Position numbers and translations under genes: made by a program. DNA of 64,000 nucleotides from NCBI GenBank assembly GCA_947625375.1, contig CANQOC010000001.1, positions 1 to 64,000 on the forward strand. Direction: 5' to 3'. Positions 51,524-60,159 of the stretch are shown here, in pieces (the stretch's first letter is position 1; every line of letters starts with the position of its first letter). This DNA is from an uncultured Clostridia bacterium. Lineage in GTDB: Bacteria; Bacillota; Clostridia; Oscillospirales; Ruminococcaceae. The notes under the pieces were generated by a model. It saw nothing but the letters and a program-made list of their open reading frames with translations. It had not been told where the DNA came from and did no database searches.

Positions 51524-53455
51524 ATGGGTCTTACACTCGCAGAGAAAATACTTAAAGAACACCTTGTCGAAGGCGAATTCAAAAAAGGTTCACAGATTGC
51601 AATCCGCATGGACCAGACGCTCACACAGGACGCTACCGGAACTATGGCATACATCGAATATGTCGCGATGGGCGTCCCGAGGGTCAGAACCGAGAAGAGC
51701 GTCGCCTATATCGACCACAATACTCTTCAGTCGGGATTCGAGAACGCCGACGACCACCGCTTTATCGGCTCGGTCGCCAAAAAGCACGGCATAAGCTTTT
51801 CCCGCCCCGGCAACGGTATCTGCCATCAGGTGCACCTCGAGCGCTTCGGCGCGCCCGGTAAAACGCTCATCGGCTCGGACAGCCACACTCCGACCGGCGG
51901 CGGCCTCGGAATGATTGCCATCGGCGCGGGCGGACTCGACGTTGCGGTCGCGATGGGCGGCGGCGCCTATTATATCACATACCCCAAAATCATAAAGGTC
52001 GAGCTTAGGGGGAAGCTTTCGCCCTGGGTCTCGGCGAAGGACGTTATACTCGAAGTCCTCCGCCGTCTCAGCGTCAAGGGCGGCGTCGGATATATCGTCG
52101 AATACACCGGCGACGGCGTAAAGAGCCTTTCCGTCCCAGAGAGGGCGACAATCACCAACATGGGCGCGGAGCTCGGCGCAACGACCTCTGTCTTCCCGAG
52201 CGACGAGCGCACCCTTGAATTCCTTAAGGCACAGGGCCGCGAGGACGTCTATAAGCCGCTTTCCGCCGACCCCGACGCCGTATACGACAAGGAGCTTGTA
52301 ATCGAGCTTTCCGAGCTCGAACCGCTTGCGGCGTGTCCTCATTCGCCGGACAACGTCAGACCGGTAAGAGAGCTTGCCGGAATGAAGATTGACCAGTGCT
52401 GCATCGGCTCATGCACCAACTCTTCGCTGCTCGACATGCTCAAGGTCGCCTATATCCTCGACGGAAAGACCGCGAACCCGGGCGTCTCGCTCTCGATTGC
52501 CCCCGGCTCGAAACAGGTTCTTTCGATGATATCCCAGAACGGCGCGCTCACAAAGATGATTGACGCCGGCGCAAGGATTCTCGAATCCGCCTGCGGCCCG
52601 TGCATCGGAATGGGACAGTCGCCCAACTCAAAGGGCATCTCCCTCCGCACCTTTAACCGCAACTTTGAGGGAAGAAGCGGCACCCGCGACGCGGGAGTGT
52701 ATCTCGTCTCACCAGAGACGGCGGCTGTGTCGGCGCTGACCGGCGTCCTCACCGACCCGAGAACCCTCGGAGATATGCCGGAATTCAGGCTTCCCGAGAA
52801 GTTTTACATCAACGACAACATGATTGAGCTTCCGGCGGACGAGGCCGACATGGACTCGGTCGAAATCCTCCGCGGTCCGAATATCGCGGGATATCCCGAG
52901 ACCTCCCCTCTTGCCGATTCGCTCAGCATCGAGTGCTCGCTTAAGGTCGGGGACAACATCACCACCGACCACATCATGCCCGCAGGCGCTAAGATTCTCC
53001 CCCTCCGCTCGAATATCCCCGAGATATCGAAGCACTGCTTCACCGTCTGCGACGAAAAATTCCCCGAGAGGGCGAAAAAGCTCGGCGCGTCGGTCATCGT
53101 CGGCGGCGAGAACTACGGACAGGGGTCGAGCCGCGAGCATGCCGCTCTTGCGCCGCTATATCTCGGCGTAAAGGCGGTCATCGTCAAGAGCTTCGCGAGG
53201 ATTCATAAGGCCAACCTCATCAACGCCGGAATCCTGCCGCTCACCTTTAAAAACCCCGACGACTATGATAAAATCGCTCAGGGCGACACGGTCGAGCTGA
53301 ACGGCCTCAGAAAGACCGTCGAAGCCGGCGGAGACATCACCGCAAAGGTCAACGGCGCCGAAATCGCGCTCGACCTCGACATTTCGGAGAGGGACCGCGA
53401 AATCCTCCTTGCCGGCGGACTTCTTGACTATACAAGAGAGAACCTTAAGAAATGA
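51524..53455 (+). CDS. acn: aconitate hydratase
   Basis: Isomerises citrate to isocitrate. 643 aa, the size of the AcnA/mitochondrial-type enzymes of clostridia. The [4Fe-4S] ligands are in CIGSCTNSS (one Cys) and CGPCIGMGQSP (two), and GGENYGQGSSREHAALAPLYLG forms the swivel domain. ATG 51524 has GGGAGGAATCAGGA upstream. First gene of acn-orf-traX-icd; its stop overlaps the next start (ATGA). Confidence 0.95.
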   Translation: MGLTLAEKILKEHLVEGEFKKGSQIAIRMDQTLTQDATGTMAYIEYVAMGVPRVRTEKSVAYIDHNTLQSGFENADDHRFIGSVAKKHGISFSRPGNGICHQVHLERFGAPGKTLIGSDSHTPTGGGLGMIAIGAGGLDVAVAMGGGAYYITYPKIIKVELRGKLSPWVSAKDVILEVLRRLSVKGGVGYIVEYTGDGVKSLSVPERATITNMGAELGATTSVFPSDERTLEFLKAQGREDVYKPLSADPDAVYDKELVIELSELEPLAACPHSPDNVRPVRELAGMKIDQCCIGSCTNSSLLDMLKVAYILDGKTANPGVSLSIAPGSKQVLSMISQNGALTKMIDAGARILESACGPCIGMGQSPNSKGISLRTFNRNFEGRSGTRDAGVYLVSPETAAVSALTGVLTDPRTLGDMPEFRLPEKFYINDNMIELPADEADMDSVEILRGPNIAGYPETSPLADSLSIECSLKVGDNITTDHIMPAGAKILPLRSNIPEISKHCFTVCDEKFPERAKKLGASVIVGGENYGQGSSREHAALAPLYLGVKAVIVKSFARIHKANLINAGILPLTFKNPDDYDKIAQGDTVELNGLRKTVEAGGDITAKVNGAEIALDLDISERDREILLAGGLLDYTRENLKK

Positions 53456-53724
53456 AAAAGGCGCTCTTCCTGATTTCCGCCGCGATTGCGATGCTGACTG
53501 TATTCTTCTGCATCGCGATGTGGTACCTCGGCATGATTTGGGTCTTTCCGATGATGCTTGCGGCCGGAGCGGTGTGGTATCTTGTGCTTTTCAAGAAATA
53601 CGAAAAGCTGTCGCTTGCGGTCAAAATTGTCATACAGGTCGTTCTGTGGCTTGCCGCCGCGGCGACAATGGCGTCGCCCTATGTGCTGATATGGCTTGCG
53701 CTTCAAGGAGAGCTTCGTCAATGA
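53452..53724 (+). CDS. small membrane protein, unknown
   Basis: 90 aa with three hydrophobic segments (about residues 3-28, 30-46 and 55-85) and short polar loops (LFKKYEKLS). I do not recognise a family. It overlaps the aconitase stop and the traX start by 4 nt each (ATGA), so it must be translated with them. Its position between aconitase and TraX suggests a membrane role unrelated to the TCA step. Confidence 0.7.
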   Translation: MKKALFLISAAIAMLTVFFCIAMWYLGMIWVFPMMLAAGAVWYLVLFKKYEKLSLAVKIVIQVVLWLAAAATMASPYVLIWLALQGELRQ

Positions 53725-54422
53725 ACAGAAATCAGCTTAAATATTTAGCGATAATCTTTATGACGCTCGACCATATCGCGTGGCTTTTTGTCGACGGTTT
53801 TAACCCGCTTATCGGCGGAATTATGCACCTCTTCGGGCGGCTTACCGCGCCGATAATGGCGTTCTTTGTCGCCGAGGGCTATGAGCACACCCGCGACGTT
53901 AAAAAATACACCGTGCGTCTTGCGATTTTCGCGCTGATATCATGGCCCGCCTATTCGCTGTTTCAGCACGGGACGCTGCCGATTATTTGGTTCTCGGACG
54001 GCGGGCTTGTATTCCAATACAAGCAGAGCATGATCTTCACGCTGCTTATGGCGCTTATCGCATTGAGGGTATATGACTGCAGGCTGAAAAAGTGGGCAAA
54101 GGCGCTGATAATTGCCGTTTTATGCGTTATATCCTGCATCGGCGACTGGTTTGTATTCCCGATCGGGGCGTGCCTTTTGCTTCACGCGTTCAAGGACAGC
54201 AAGAAAAAGCGCTTTATCGCCTTTGAAATATGGTGCTTCCTTGTCGCGCTGTCGGGCGTTTTCAATCAGTGGTTCCAAATCGGCGTTGTGTTTGCCCCGA
54301 TTATGATTTACTTTCTCTACAACGAGGAACCCGGCTCGAAAAAACCGTTTCACAAATGGTTTTTCTACATATATTACCCCGCGCACCTTCTTATTCTCGG
54401 TATTATTAACCTGATTGCTTGA
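53721..54422 (+). CDS. TraX family membrane protein
   Basis: Polytopic membrane protein of 233 aa of the TraX family, whose founding member acetylates F-pilin. It starts with the family pattern KYLAIIFMTLDHIAWLF and has MAFFVAEGYEHTRDVKKYTVRLAIFALISWPAYSLF (about residues 45-82). Six or more helices. In Bacillota it is usually chromosomal and lacks conjugation genes, as here, so it may acylate a surface polymer. AAGGAG precedes ATG 53721. Confidence 0.82.
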   Translation: MNRNQLKYLAIIFMTLDHIAWLFVDGFNPLIGGIMHLFGRLTAPIMAFFVAEGYEHTRDVKKYTVRLAIFALISWPAYSLFQHGTLPIIWFSDGGLVFQYKQSMIFTLLMALIALRVYDCRLKKWAKALIIAVLCVISCIGDWFVFPIGACLLLHAFKDSKKKRFIAFEIWCFLVALSGVFNQWFQIGVVFAPIMIYFLYNEEPGSKKPFHKWFFYIYYPAHLLILGIINLIA

Positions 54423-54436
54423 AAGGATGATAAAAA

Positions 54437-55651
54437 ATGGCAAAGATTATTATGAAAACGCCGCTTGTCGAGATGGACGGCGACGAGATGACAAGGGTCA
54501 TCTGGAAGATGATTAAGGAACAGCTAATTGAGCCTTACGTCGACCTTAAGACCGAATACTACGACCTCGGACTTGTCCACAGAAACGAGACCGACGACAA
54601 GGTTACGGTCGATTCCGCCGAGGCGACGAAGAAATACGGCGTCGCGGTAAAGTGCGCGACAATCACCCCGAACGCACAGCGGGTCGAGGAGTATAACCTC
54701 AAAGAGATGTGGAAGTCGCCGAACGGGACCATCAGGGCGATTCTCGACGGAACCGTCTTCCGCAAGCCGATTACCGTCAAGGGCATAACCCCATTTATCC
54801 CCTCTTGGACGCAGCCGATTACCATTGCGCGTCACGCTTACGGGGACATCTATAAAAACACCGAGATGAAGGTCCCGAAGGGGTCGAAGGCCGAAATCGT
54901 CGTCACCGACAGCGACGGAAAAGAGACCCGCGCACTTATCCACGACTTCTCGTCCTCCGACGGCATCGTTCAGGGCGTGCACAACCTCGACAGCTCAATC
55001 GCGAGCTTTGCGCGCTCCTGCTTCAACTATGCCCTTGAGACAAAACAGGTCGTTTGGTTTGCCGCCAAGGACACCATCTCGAAGACGTATGACCACCGCT
55101 TCAAGGACATCTTCAGCGAAATTTTCGAGAATGAATATAAAGAGAAGTTCGACGCCCTCGGCATTGAATACTTCTATACCCTTATCGACGACGCTGTCGC
55201 AAGGGTCATCAAGAGCAGCGGCGGATTCATCTGGGCGTGCAAGAACTATGACGGCGACGTTATGAGCGATATGCTCGCGACGGCATACGGCTCGCTCGGA
55301 CTGATGACCTCGGTCCTCGTCTCCCCCGACGGGAAATACGAATACGAGGCGGCTCACGGAACCGTCACCCGCCACTACTATAAGTGGCTCAAGGGCGAAA
55401 AGACCTCGACCAACCCGATTGCGACGATATTTGCGTGGAGCGGTGCGTTCCGCAAGCGCGGCGAGCTCGACGGAATCCCCGAGCTTATGCACTATGCCGA
55501 CTGCCTTGAAAAAGCATCGATTCAGACGATGGAGGACGGAATCATGACCGGCGACATGGCGGTACTCTCGAACCTCCCGAACAAGCAAAAGGTCAACTCC
55601 GAGGAATTTTTGGCGGCAATCGCCGAGCGGCTTGATAAGCTGATGGGGTGA
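54437..55651 (+). CDS. icd: NADP-dependent isocitrate dehydrogenase
   Basis: Oxidises isocitrate to 2-oxoglutarate. The sequence is the type-II (eukaryote-like) homodimeric [24 protein letters not shown] at the start, [19 protein letters not shown] in the substrate pocket and [26 protein letters not shown] in the cofactor loop. 404 aa. AAAGGATG precedes ATG 54437. Co-transcribed with aconitase; citrate synthase is not in the window. Confidence 0.96.
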   Translation: MAKIIMKTPLVEMDGDEMTRVIWKMIKEQLIEPYVDLKTEYYDLGLVHRNETDDKVTVDSAEATKKYGVAVKCATITPNAQRVEEYNLKEMWKSPNGTIRAILDGTVFRKPITVKGITPFIPSWTQPITIARHAYGDIYKNTEMKVPKGSKAEIVVTDSDGKETRALIHDFSSSDGIVQGVHNLDSSIASFARSCFNYALETKQVVWFAAKDTISKTYDHRFKDIFSEIFENEYKEKFDALGIEYFYTLIDDAVARVIKSSGGFIWACKNYDGDVMSDMLATAYGSLGLMTSVLVSPDGKYEYEAAHGTVTRHYYKWLKGEKTSTNPIATIFAWSGAFRKRGELDGIPELMHYADCLEKASIQTMEDGIMTGDMAVLSNLPNKQKVNSEEFLAAIAERLDKLMG

Positions 55652-55655
55652 CGGG

Positions 55656-56285
55656 GTGGCTTTTGACTATAAAAAGGAATATAAGGAATTCTACCTTCCG
55701 AAAAGCAAGCCGTCTGTCCTGACGGTCCCGAAGATGAATTATATCGCCGTCCGCGGAAAGGGCGACCCGAACGCGGAGGACGGCGAATATAAGCGCTCAA
55801 TCGGACTTCTTTACGGCGTCGCGTTCACCGTTAAAATGAGCAAGATGGGCGACCACCGGATAGACGGATATTTCGACTTTGTCGTCCCGCCGCTCGAAGG
55901 CTTCTGGAAACAGGAGGGCATTGAGTCAGGCATCGATTACTCCCGCAAAGATGACTTGGAATTTATTTCGGTGATACGTCTGCCGGAATTCGTGACAAAA
56001 GCCGAGTTTGAATGGGCGGTCTCGGAGGCGGAGAGGAAGAAAAAGACCGACTTTTCAAGGGTCGAGTTTTTGACGGTTGACGAGGGACTGTGCGTGCAGT
56101 GTATGCACATCGGCAGCTATGACAGCGAGCCGGAGACAACCGCGCTTATGCACGAATATATGTCATCTCGTGGATATTCCCTCGACCTTAACGAAAACCG
56201 CCTCCACCACGAGATATACCTCAGCGACCCGCGCAAATGTGCCCCCGAAAAGCTCAGAACCGTTATCAGGCACCCGATAAAATAA
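55656..56285 (+). CDS. GyrI-like small-molecule-binding protein
   Basis: Stand-alone GyrI-like domain protein of 209 aa (MNYIAVRGKGDPNAEDGEYKRSIGLLYGV and FDFVVPPLEGFW). Members of this fold bind or hydrolyse small toxic molecules. GTG 55656 starts 4 nt after the icd stop with GGGGTGACGGG upstream. The next gene also ends in a GyrI-like domain, so the two may respond to the same ligand. Confidence 0.8.
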   Translation: MAFDYKKEYKEFYLPKSKPSVLTVPKMNYIAVRGKGDPNAEDGEYKRSIGLLYGVAFTVKMSKMGDHRIDGYFDFVVPPLEGFWKQEGIESGIDYSRKDDLEFISVIRLPEFVTKAEFEWAVSEAERKKKTDFSRVEFLTVDEGLCVQCMHIGSYDSEPETTALMHEYMSSRGYSLDLNENRLHHEIYLSDPRKCAPEKLRTVIRHPIK

Positions 56286-56393
56286 CTCCGCCGCCCCCAC
56301 CGCGGGGCGGTGATTTCTTTCCGACAGAAGAAAGCAGAAAATGTCGGGATTTCGGGACAAAAGTGTGCTACCATAATAACCGAGGTGAGGAAA

Positions 56394-57302
56394 ATGAATT
56401 GGATAGACGGAATGTCGAATGCGCTCGACTATGTCGAGGAAAACCTTTGCGGCGAAATCAGCTACGGCGAAGCGGCAAAGCTCTGCTGCTGTTCGGAGTA
56501 TCACTTTCAGCGAGCGTTCTCAATCCTCTGCGGCTGTACGCTCGGCGAATATATCCGACAGAGGCGGCTCACGCTCGCGGGTCTCGAGCTTCAGTCGGAG
56601 GGCGCAAAGGTCATCGACGTCGCACTGAAATACGGATATGACAGTCCGGACAGCTTTTCAAAGGCATTCCGCTCTTTCCACGGGATTTTACCGTCACAGG
56701 TGCGCAGCGGCGGTACTCTCAAATCGTTTTCACGCCTCAGAATAAAAGTTATTTTGGAGGGCAGCACTATGAACTACAGAATTGTTGAAAGAAAAGAAAC
56801 GGTTATGACCGGAACGATGAGGCGCTTATCCGGAACTCCCGACGAGCGCCGCGAACAGGAGGCCGACTTTTACGTCTCGACCCGCGAGCAGCAGTACGTC
56901 ACCCAGTGGCTCTCGCGCGACTACGAGACAAGCGTCCTCGCGGTCGACAACTGCGCCGACGACGGCTTTGACTGCTATATCGGGGCGTTCCTGTCAAAGA
57001 GGACGCGCGACGGCTGCATCGACGAATTCGGCGAAGAGACCGCGAAGAAGTATAAGCACCTCACCGTCCCTGCGGGAACATATCTCGTCTGCGAGACCGA
57101 GAGGATGCCGTATCCGACCGAGGTCTTCCTCGACCTCAGAAAAAAGATGGTCGGCGAGCTTCTCCCGACTCTCGGATATCAGCTTCGCAAGGCTCCCGAG
57201 CTCGAAATCACCCATTGGTACTGGTCGGACGACGAAAAGGAAAACGAGGAAGTCGTCAAGAACAGATACATCGAGGTCTGGCTCCCGGTGGAGAAGGTTT
57301 AA
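56394..57302 (+). CDS. AraC-family regulator with GyrI-like effector domain
   Basis: Transcription activator of about 302 aa. Two AraC HTH motifs occupy residues 1-110 (ISYGEAAKLCCCSEYHFQRAFSILCG, then AKVIDVALKYGYDSPDSFSKAFRSFHGILPSQVR), and a Rob/GyrI-type effector-binding domain makes up residues 125-302. Such proteins respond to drugs or metabolites. ATG 56394 has GAGGTGAGG upstream; a longer frame from 56310 lacks one. It probably controls the GyrI-like gene before it. Confidence 0.88.
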   Translation: MNWIDGMSNALDYVEENLCGEISYGEAAKLCCCSEYHFQRAFSILCGCTLGEYIRQRRLTLAGLELQSEGAKVIDVALKYGYDSPDSFSKAFRSFHGILPSQVRSGGTLKSFSRLRIKVILEGSTMNYRIVERKETVMTGTMRRLSGTPDERREQEADFYVSTREQQYVTQWLSRDYETSVLAVDNCADDGFDCYIGAFLSKRTRDGCIDEFGEETAKKYKHLTVPAGTYLVCETERMPYPTEVFLDLRKKMVGELLPTLGYQLRKAPELEITHWYWSDDEKENEEVVKNRYIEVWLPVEKV

Positions 57303-57322
57303 ACCGCCGGTCGAAGTGTCAT

Positions 57323-57354
57323 TCCCGCCTCCCCTTTTCGGAGGCGGGATTTAT
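57323..57354 (+). terminator. terminator after AraC-type gene
   Basis: Stem TCCCGCCTCC/GGAGGCGGGA (57323-57332, 57340-57349) with a 7-nt loop, then TTTATTT. It lies 20 nt after the stop. Confidence 0.85.
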
Positions 57355-57378
57355 TTGCAAAAATTTTTCGGAAAGGTG

Positions 57379-57430
57379 TTGACAAGTAAACTTGGCAATG
57401 GTATAATGCAGATGACAAGTAAACTTGTCA
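57379..57430 (+). promoter_or_regulatory. promoter with two 20-bp operators
   Basis: Perfect sigma-A promoter: TTGACA (57379-57384), 17-bp spacer, TATAAT (57402-57407). Operator 1, TTGACAAGTAAACTTGGCAA (57379-57398), covers the -35 and spacer. Operator 2, TGACAAGTAAACTTGTCA (57413-57430), covers the likely start site. The two share ACAAGTAAACTTG and are centred 33 bp apart, three helical turns. The XRE regulator at 57788 is the obvious candidate binder. Confidence 0.9.
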
Positions 57431-57450
57431 AAAGCAAGGGAGGTTATATC

Positions 57451-57774
57451 ATGGACAAAAAAGAGATTTTAGAAAAAAGCAGAGCCGAGAATCAGAACAG
57501 GGACCTTTACGCACAGGAGGTTTCAAAGACCGCAAATTCCGCCGCGGTGTTGGTCATGGTTATTATCGCCGCGGTATTCTTCCTCTTGCAGCTATATGTC
57601 GACGGCACCCTGAACTATGGGATATGGGCGCTGATTTTCAGCTCGGACATGACCGCGCACTGGGTAAAATTCGTCAAATTCAAAAGCAAGGGCGAGCTTT
57701 TGGCGGCGATTTTATATACGGTTATTGTCGCAGTTTTCGCGGGAAATCACATTTACCAGCTGCTCGCTCATTAG
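57451..57774 (+). CDS. DUF6442-like membrane protein
   Basis: 107 aa. A polar N-terminus (MDKKEILEKSRAENQNRDLYAQEVSK) precedes three hydrophobic segments (about 28-48, 55-70 and 80-103). The pattern is that of DUF6442-type proteins, which are usually encoded next to a small XRE regulator, as here. ATG 57451 has AAGGGAGG 9 nt upstream. Function unknown. Confidence 0.75.
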   Translation: MDKKEILEKSRAENQNRDLYAQEVSKTANSAAVLVMVIIAAVFFLLQLYVDGTLNYGIWALIFSSDMTAHWVKFVKFKSKGELLAAILYTVIVAVFAGNHIYQLLAH

Positions 57775-57787
57775 GACGGTGAACGAT

Positions 57788-58000
57788 TTGGACGACAGAC
57801 TTATACTGAAAAACCGCCTCAAAGAAGCGCGGAGCGAGAAGAAAATCTCGCAGTCGGAGCTCGCCGAGATGGTCGGCGTCTCGCGGAACACAATAAGCTC
57901 GATTGAGACCGGTCAGTTCAACCCGACGGCGAAATTGGCGCTTATTCTCTGCATCGCGCTCGACAAAAAATTTGAGGAGCTGTTCTATTTCGACGCGTGA
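57788..58000 (+). CDS. small XRE-family repressor
   Basis: HTH-XRE regulator of about 70 aa: NRLKEARSEKKISQSELAEMVGVSRNTISSIETGQFNPT is a complete lambda-repressor-type helix-turn-helix. TTG 57788 is chosen with AGGACGGTGA upstream, 13 nt after the DUF6442 stop; GTG 57779 is the alternative. Likely autorepresses the pair via the two operators at 57379-57430. Confidence 0.85.
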   Translation: MDDRLILKNRLKEARSEKKISQSELAEMVGVSRNTISSIETGQFNPTAKLALILCIALDKKFEELFYFDA

Positions 58001-58056
58001 CAAGGGCGTCAAAGGCTTTTGACACCGAAAAATCCGGCGAAGTAAAACCCTTTTGA

Positions 58057-58085
58057 TTGAAAAAGCACCGCGGCGGGCGTATACT
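58057..58085 (+). promoter_or_regulatory. sigma-A promoter for XRE gene
   Basis: -35 TTGAAA (58057-58062), 17-bp spacer, -10 TATACT (58080-58085); it lies 24 bp upstream of the start at 58110. Confidence 0.65.
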
Positions 58086-58109
58086 CGGCGGTGCAAGGAG
58101 ATGTTGGAT

Positions 58110-58694
58110 ATGCAAATCGCAAATCAGATTAAAAAGCTAAGGGCCGAAAGCGGAATGTCGCAGGACGAGCTTGCCGAGAGGATTTTTGTCTCGCGGCAGA
58201 CCGTGTCAAACTGGGAGAATGAAAAGACATATCCCGACATAAAAAGCCTTTTGCTGATGAGCGAGGTCTTTAACACGTCCCTTGACACTTTAATCAAAGG
58301 AGACCTTAGCGAAATGAAAAGACAGATTGACAAACAGGAGTTTACAAGGTTCACCCGCGACAGCTATATCCTTGCTGCGCTCATGCTGCTGATGATTCTT
58401 GCCCCGATTCCCCTCGCGCATTTCTTCGGCCTGTGGGGATTTGCGGCGTATCTCCCAATCATAGCGGCAACGATGCTTGCGGCAATAAGAATCGAGAAGT
58501 ACAAGAAAAAGTATGACATTCAAACCTTCAGGGAGATTTCCGCGTTCATCGACGGGAAGAGCCTTTCGGAAATCGAAAAGGCGCGCGAGGAGGGCAAGCG
58601 GCCGTACCAGAAGGTCCTTGCGGCGGTAATCTCCGCGGCAATCGCGGCGGCGTTCTGCGCGCTGATGGCGTTTATCTTTTCAAGATTGAGATGA
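58110..58694 (+). CDS. XRE regulator with membrane segment
   Basis: Transcription regulator of 194 aa with an N-terminal HTH (IKKLRAESGMSQDELAERIFVSRQTVSNWENEKTYPDIKSLL) and three hydrophobic segments (about 85-100, 105-125 and 165-190). Such membrane-tethered XRE proteins are common in Bacillota. ATG 58110 is chosen with AAGGAG 9 nt upstream; an ATG at 58101 is too close to it. It has its own promoter. Confidence 0.85.
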   Translation: MQIANQIKKLRAESGMSQDELAERIFVSRQTVSNWENEKTYPDIKSLLLMSEVFNTSLDTLIKGDLSEMKRQIDKQEFTRFTRDSYILAALMLLMILAPIPLAHFFGLWGFAAYLPIIAATMLAAIRIEKYKKKYDIQTFREISAFIDGKSLSEIEKAREEGKRPYQKVLAAVISAAIAAAFCALMAFIFSRLR

Positions 58695-58758
58695 CATAAA
58701 ACTGGCGGGCAGAAAATATCCCTCACAAAAAATTTTTGATATTTTTTTGAAAAAGCTC

Positions 58759-58787
58759 TTGACAAACCGCCGATAATAGTTTATAAT
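58759..58787 (+). promoter_or_regulatory. sigma-A promoter for tRNA-Thr
   Basis: Perfect -35 TTGACA (58759-58764), 17-bp spacer, perfect -10 TATAAT (58782-58787), 33 bp before the tRNA. Confidence 0.9.
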
Positions 58788-58820
58788 ATCAAATCGTGGC
58801 ACGGATGAATCGTGTCAGGC

Positions 58821-58896
<76 letters not shown>

Positions 58897-58897
58897 A

Positions 58898-58928
58898 AGC
58901 TCCCGATTTTTCGGGAGCTTATTTTTTA
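58898..58928 (+). terminator. tRNA-Thr terminator
   Basis: 9-bp stem AGCTCCCGA/TCGGGAGCT with loop TTTT and the tail TATTTTTT, starting 2 nt after the CCA. Confidence 0.9.
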
Positions 58929-58945
58929 CTCAGGGAGACGATACA

Positions 58946-59653
58946 ATGCCCAATCAGGAGTATTATGACCTTAAAAGATGGTACGAAGAGACCGCCGACG
59001 AGCGCTGTGAGGAGATGGGCGCGTTTTTCGACAGAAGAATCTCGGACTACGAGGAGCATATGTCCGCTTGGCGGGAGCACTATAAGCGGGTCGCGGAGCT
59101 TTTGCCGCATGACATTAAAACGCTGCTGGACCTCGGCTGCGGTACGGGGCTCGAGCTCGACAGAATCTTTGAGCGCTTCCCCGCGCTTCGGGTCACGGGA
59201 ATCGACCTTTCCGAGACAATGACCGCCGAGCTTCTGAAAAAGCACGGCGGAAGGGACGTCGAGATAATTCTTGACGACTATTTTTTACACGACTTCGGCG
59301 AAAACCGCTTCGACGCCGCCGTCTCGGTCGAGTCGCTCCACCACTTCACTGCAGAGAAAAAGGCGGGACTGTTCGCTAAAATCTGCCGCGCGCTAAAGCC
59401 GAACGGCGTCTATATCGAGTGCGACTATATCGCGAGTACGCCCGAGATTGAGGAGCTTGCGTTTTCCGAGTGCATGCGCCGCCGCAAGAGGGACAACATT
59501 CCCGAAGGCGAGTTTATCCACTTCGACACCCCTCTGACCCTCGAACACGAGCTCGGGGCAATGCTCGCCGGAGGATTTGCGAGCGCCGAGCTTGCCGAAA
59601 ACATCGACGGCACGCCGATAATCATCGCTAAAAAGGGGGCGGACCGGCTGTGA
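58946..59653 (+). CDS. class I SAM-dependent methyltransferase
   Basis: Methyltransferase of 235 aa with motif I LLDLGCGTGLELD near residue 60-72, GIDLSETM near 88 and motif IV FDAAVSVESLHHF near 123. Substrate unknown. ATG 58946 follows the tRNA terminator with CAGGGAGAC upstream. Its stop overlaps the next gene by 4 nt (GTGA). Confidence 0.85.
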   Translation: MPNQEYYDLKRWYEETADERCEEMGAFFDRRISDYEEHMSAWREHYKRVAELLPHDIKTLLDLGCGTGLELDRIFERFPALRVTGIDLSETMTAELLKKHGGRDVEIILDDYFLHDFGENRFDAAVSVESLHHFTAEKKAGLFAKICRALKPNGVYIECDYIASTPEIEELAFSECMRRRKRDNIPEGEFIHFDTPLTLEHELGAMLAGGFASAELAENIDGTPIIIAKKGADRL

Positions 59654-60159
59654 AAATCTCGGTAATGGGTTACAGCGGCTCGGGAAAGTCGACGCTTTCA
59701 AGGCTTTTGGGCGATAAATACGGCGCCGAGGTCCTTCACCTTGATGCCGTGCATTGGCTTCCCGGCTGGAAGGAAAACACCCCCGAAGAAAAGCTTCGCG
59801 TTATCGGGGAATTCCTCGACAGTCACGACGCTTGGGTCATCGACGGAAACTATAAAAAATACCACCTCGACCGCCGTCTCGACGAGTCCGACCGGATAAT
59901 CCTCCTGCTCTTCGGGCGCTTCTCCTGCCTAATCAGAGTGATAAAAAGGTACTTCACCTATAAGGGCAAGACCCGCCCCGACATGGGCGAGGGGTGCGAC
60001 GAAAAGCTTGACGCCGAGTTCATTCGGTGGGTGCTCTTTGAGGGAAGAGACAAGGACAAGCGCAGGAGGTTTAAAGAAATTGCCGAAAAGTACCCCGACA
60101 AGGTCACAATCATAAAGAATCAGCGCCGGCTCGACAGGTTTACGGAAAGCATAAAATAG
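59650..60159 (+). CDS. P-loop kinase-like ATPase (FlaR-like)
   Basis: Nucleotide-binding protein of 169 aa with a Walker A motif GYSGSGKST (residues 7-15), LHLDAVHWLPGW near 30-42 and DGNYKKYHLDRRL near 66-78, the pattern of adenylate-kinase-like proteins labelled FlaR or topology modulation protein. Phosphoryl acceptor unknown. GTG start 59650 is coupled to the methyltransferase stop. It ends next to the convergent ComEA-like gene (60160), with no gap. Confidence 0.82.
   Translation: MKISVMGYSGSGKSTLSRLLGDKYGAEVLHLDAVHWLPGWKENTPEEKLRVIGEFLDSHDAWVIDGNYKKYHLDRRLDESDRIILLLFGRFSCLIRVIKRYFTYKGKTRPDMGEGCDEKLDAEFIRWVLFEGRDKDKRRRFKEIAEKYPDKVTIIKNQRRLDRFTESIK

Noticed and set aside
53721..54422. TraX as part of a conjugative element
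   Set aside because: No other transfer genes, relaxase or origin of transfer; chromosomal TraX homologues are common in Bacillota.
55656..55664. Alternative reading of the icd tail as a longer IDH
   Set aside because: The TGA at 55649-55651 is followed by a separate GTG with its own binding site, and 404 aa is the full length of this IDH type.
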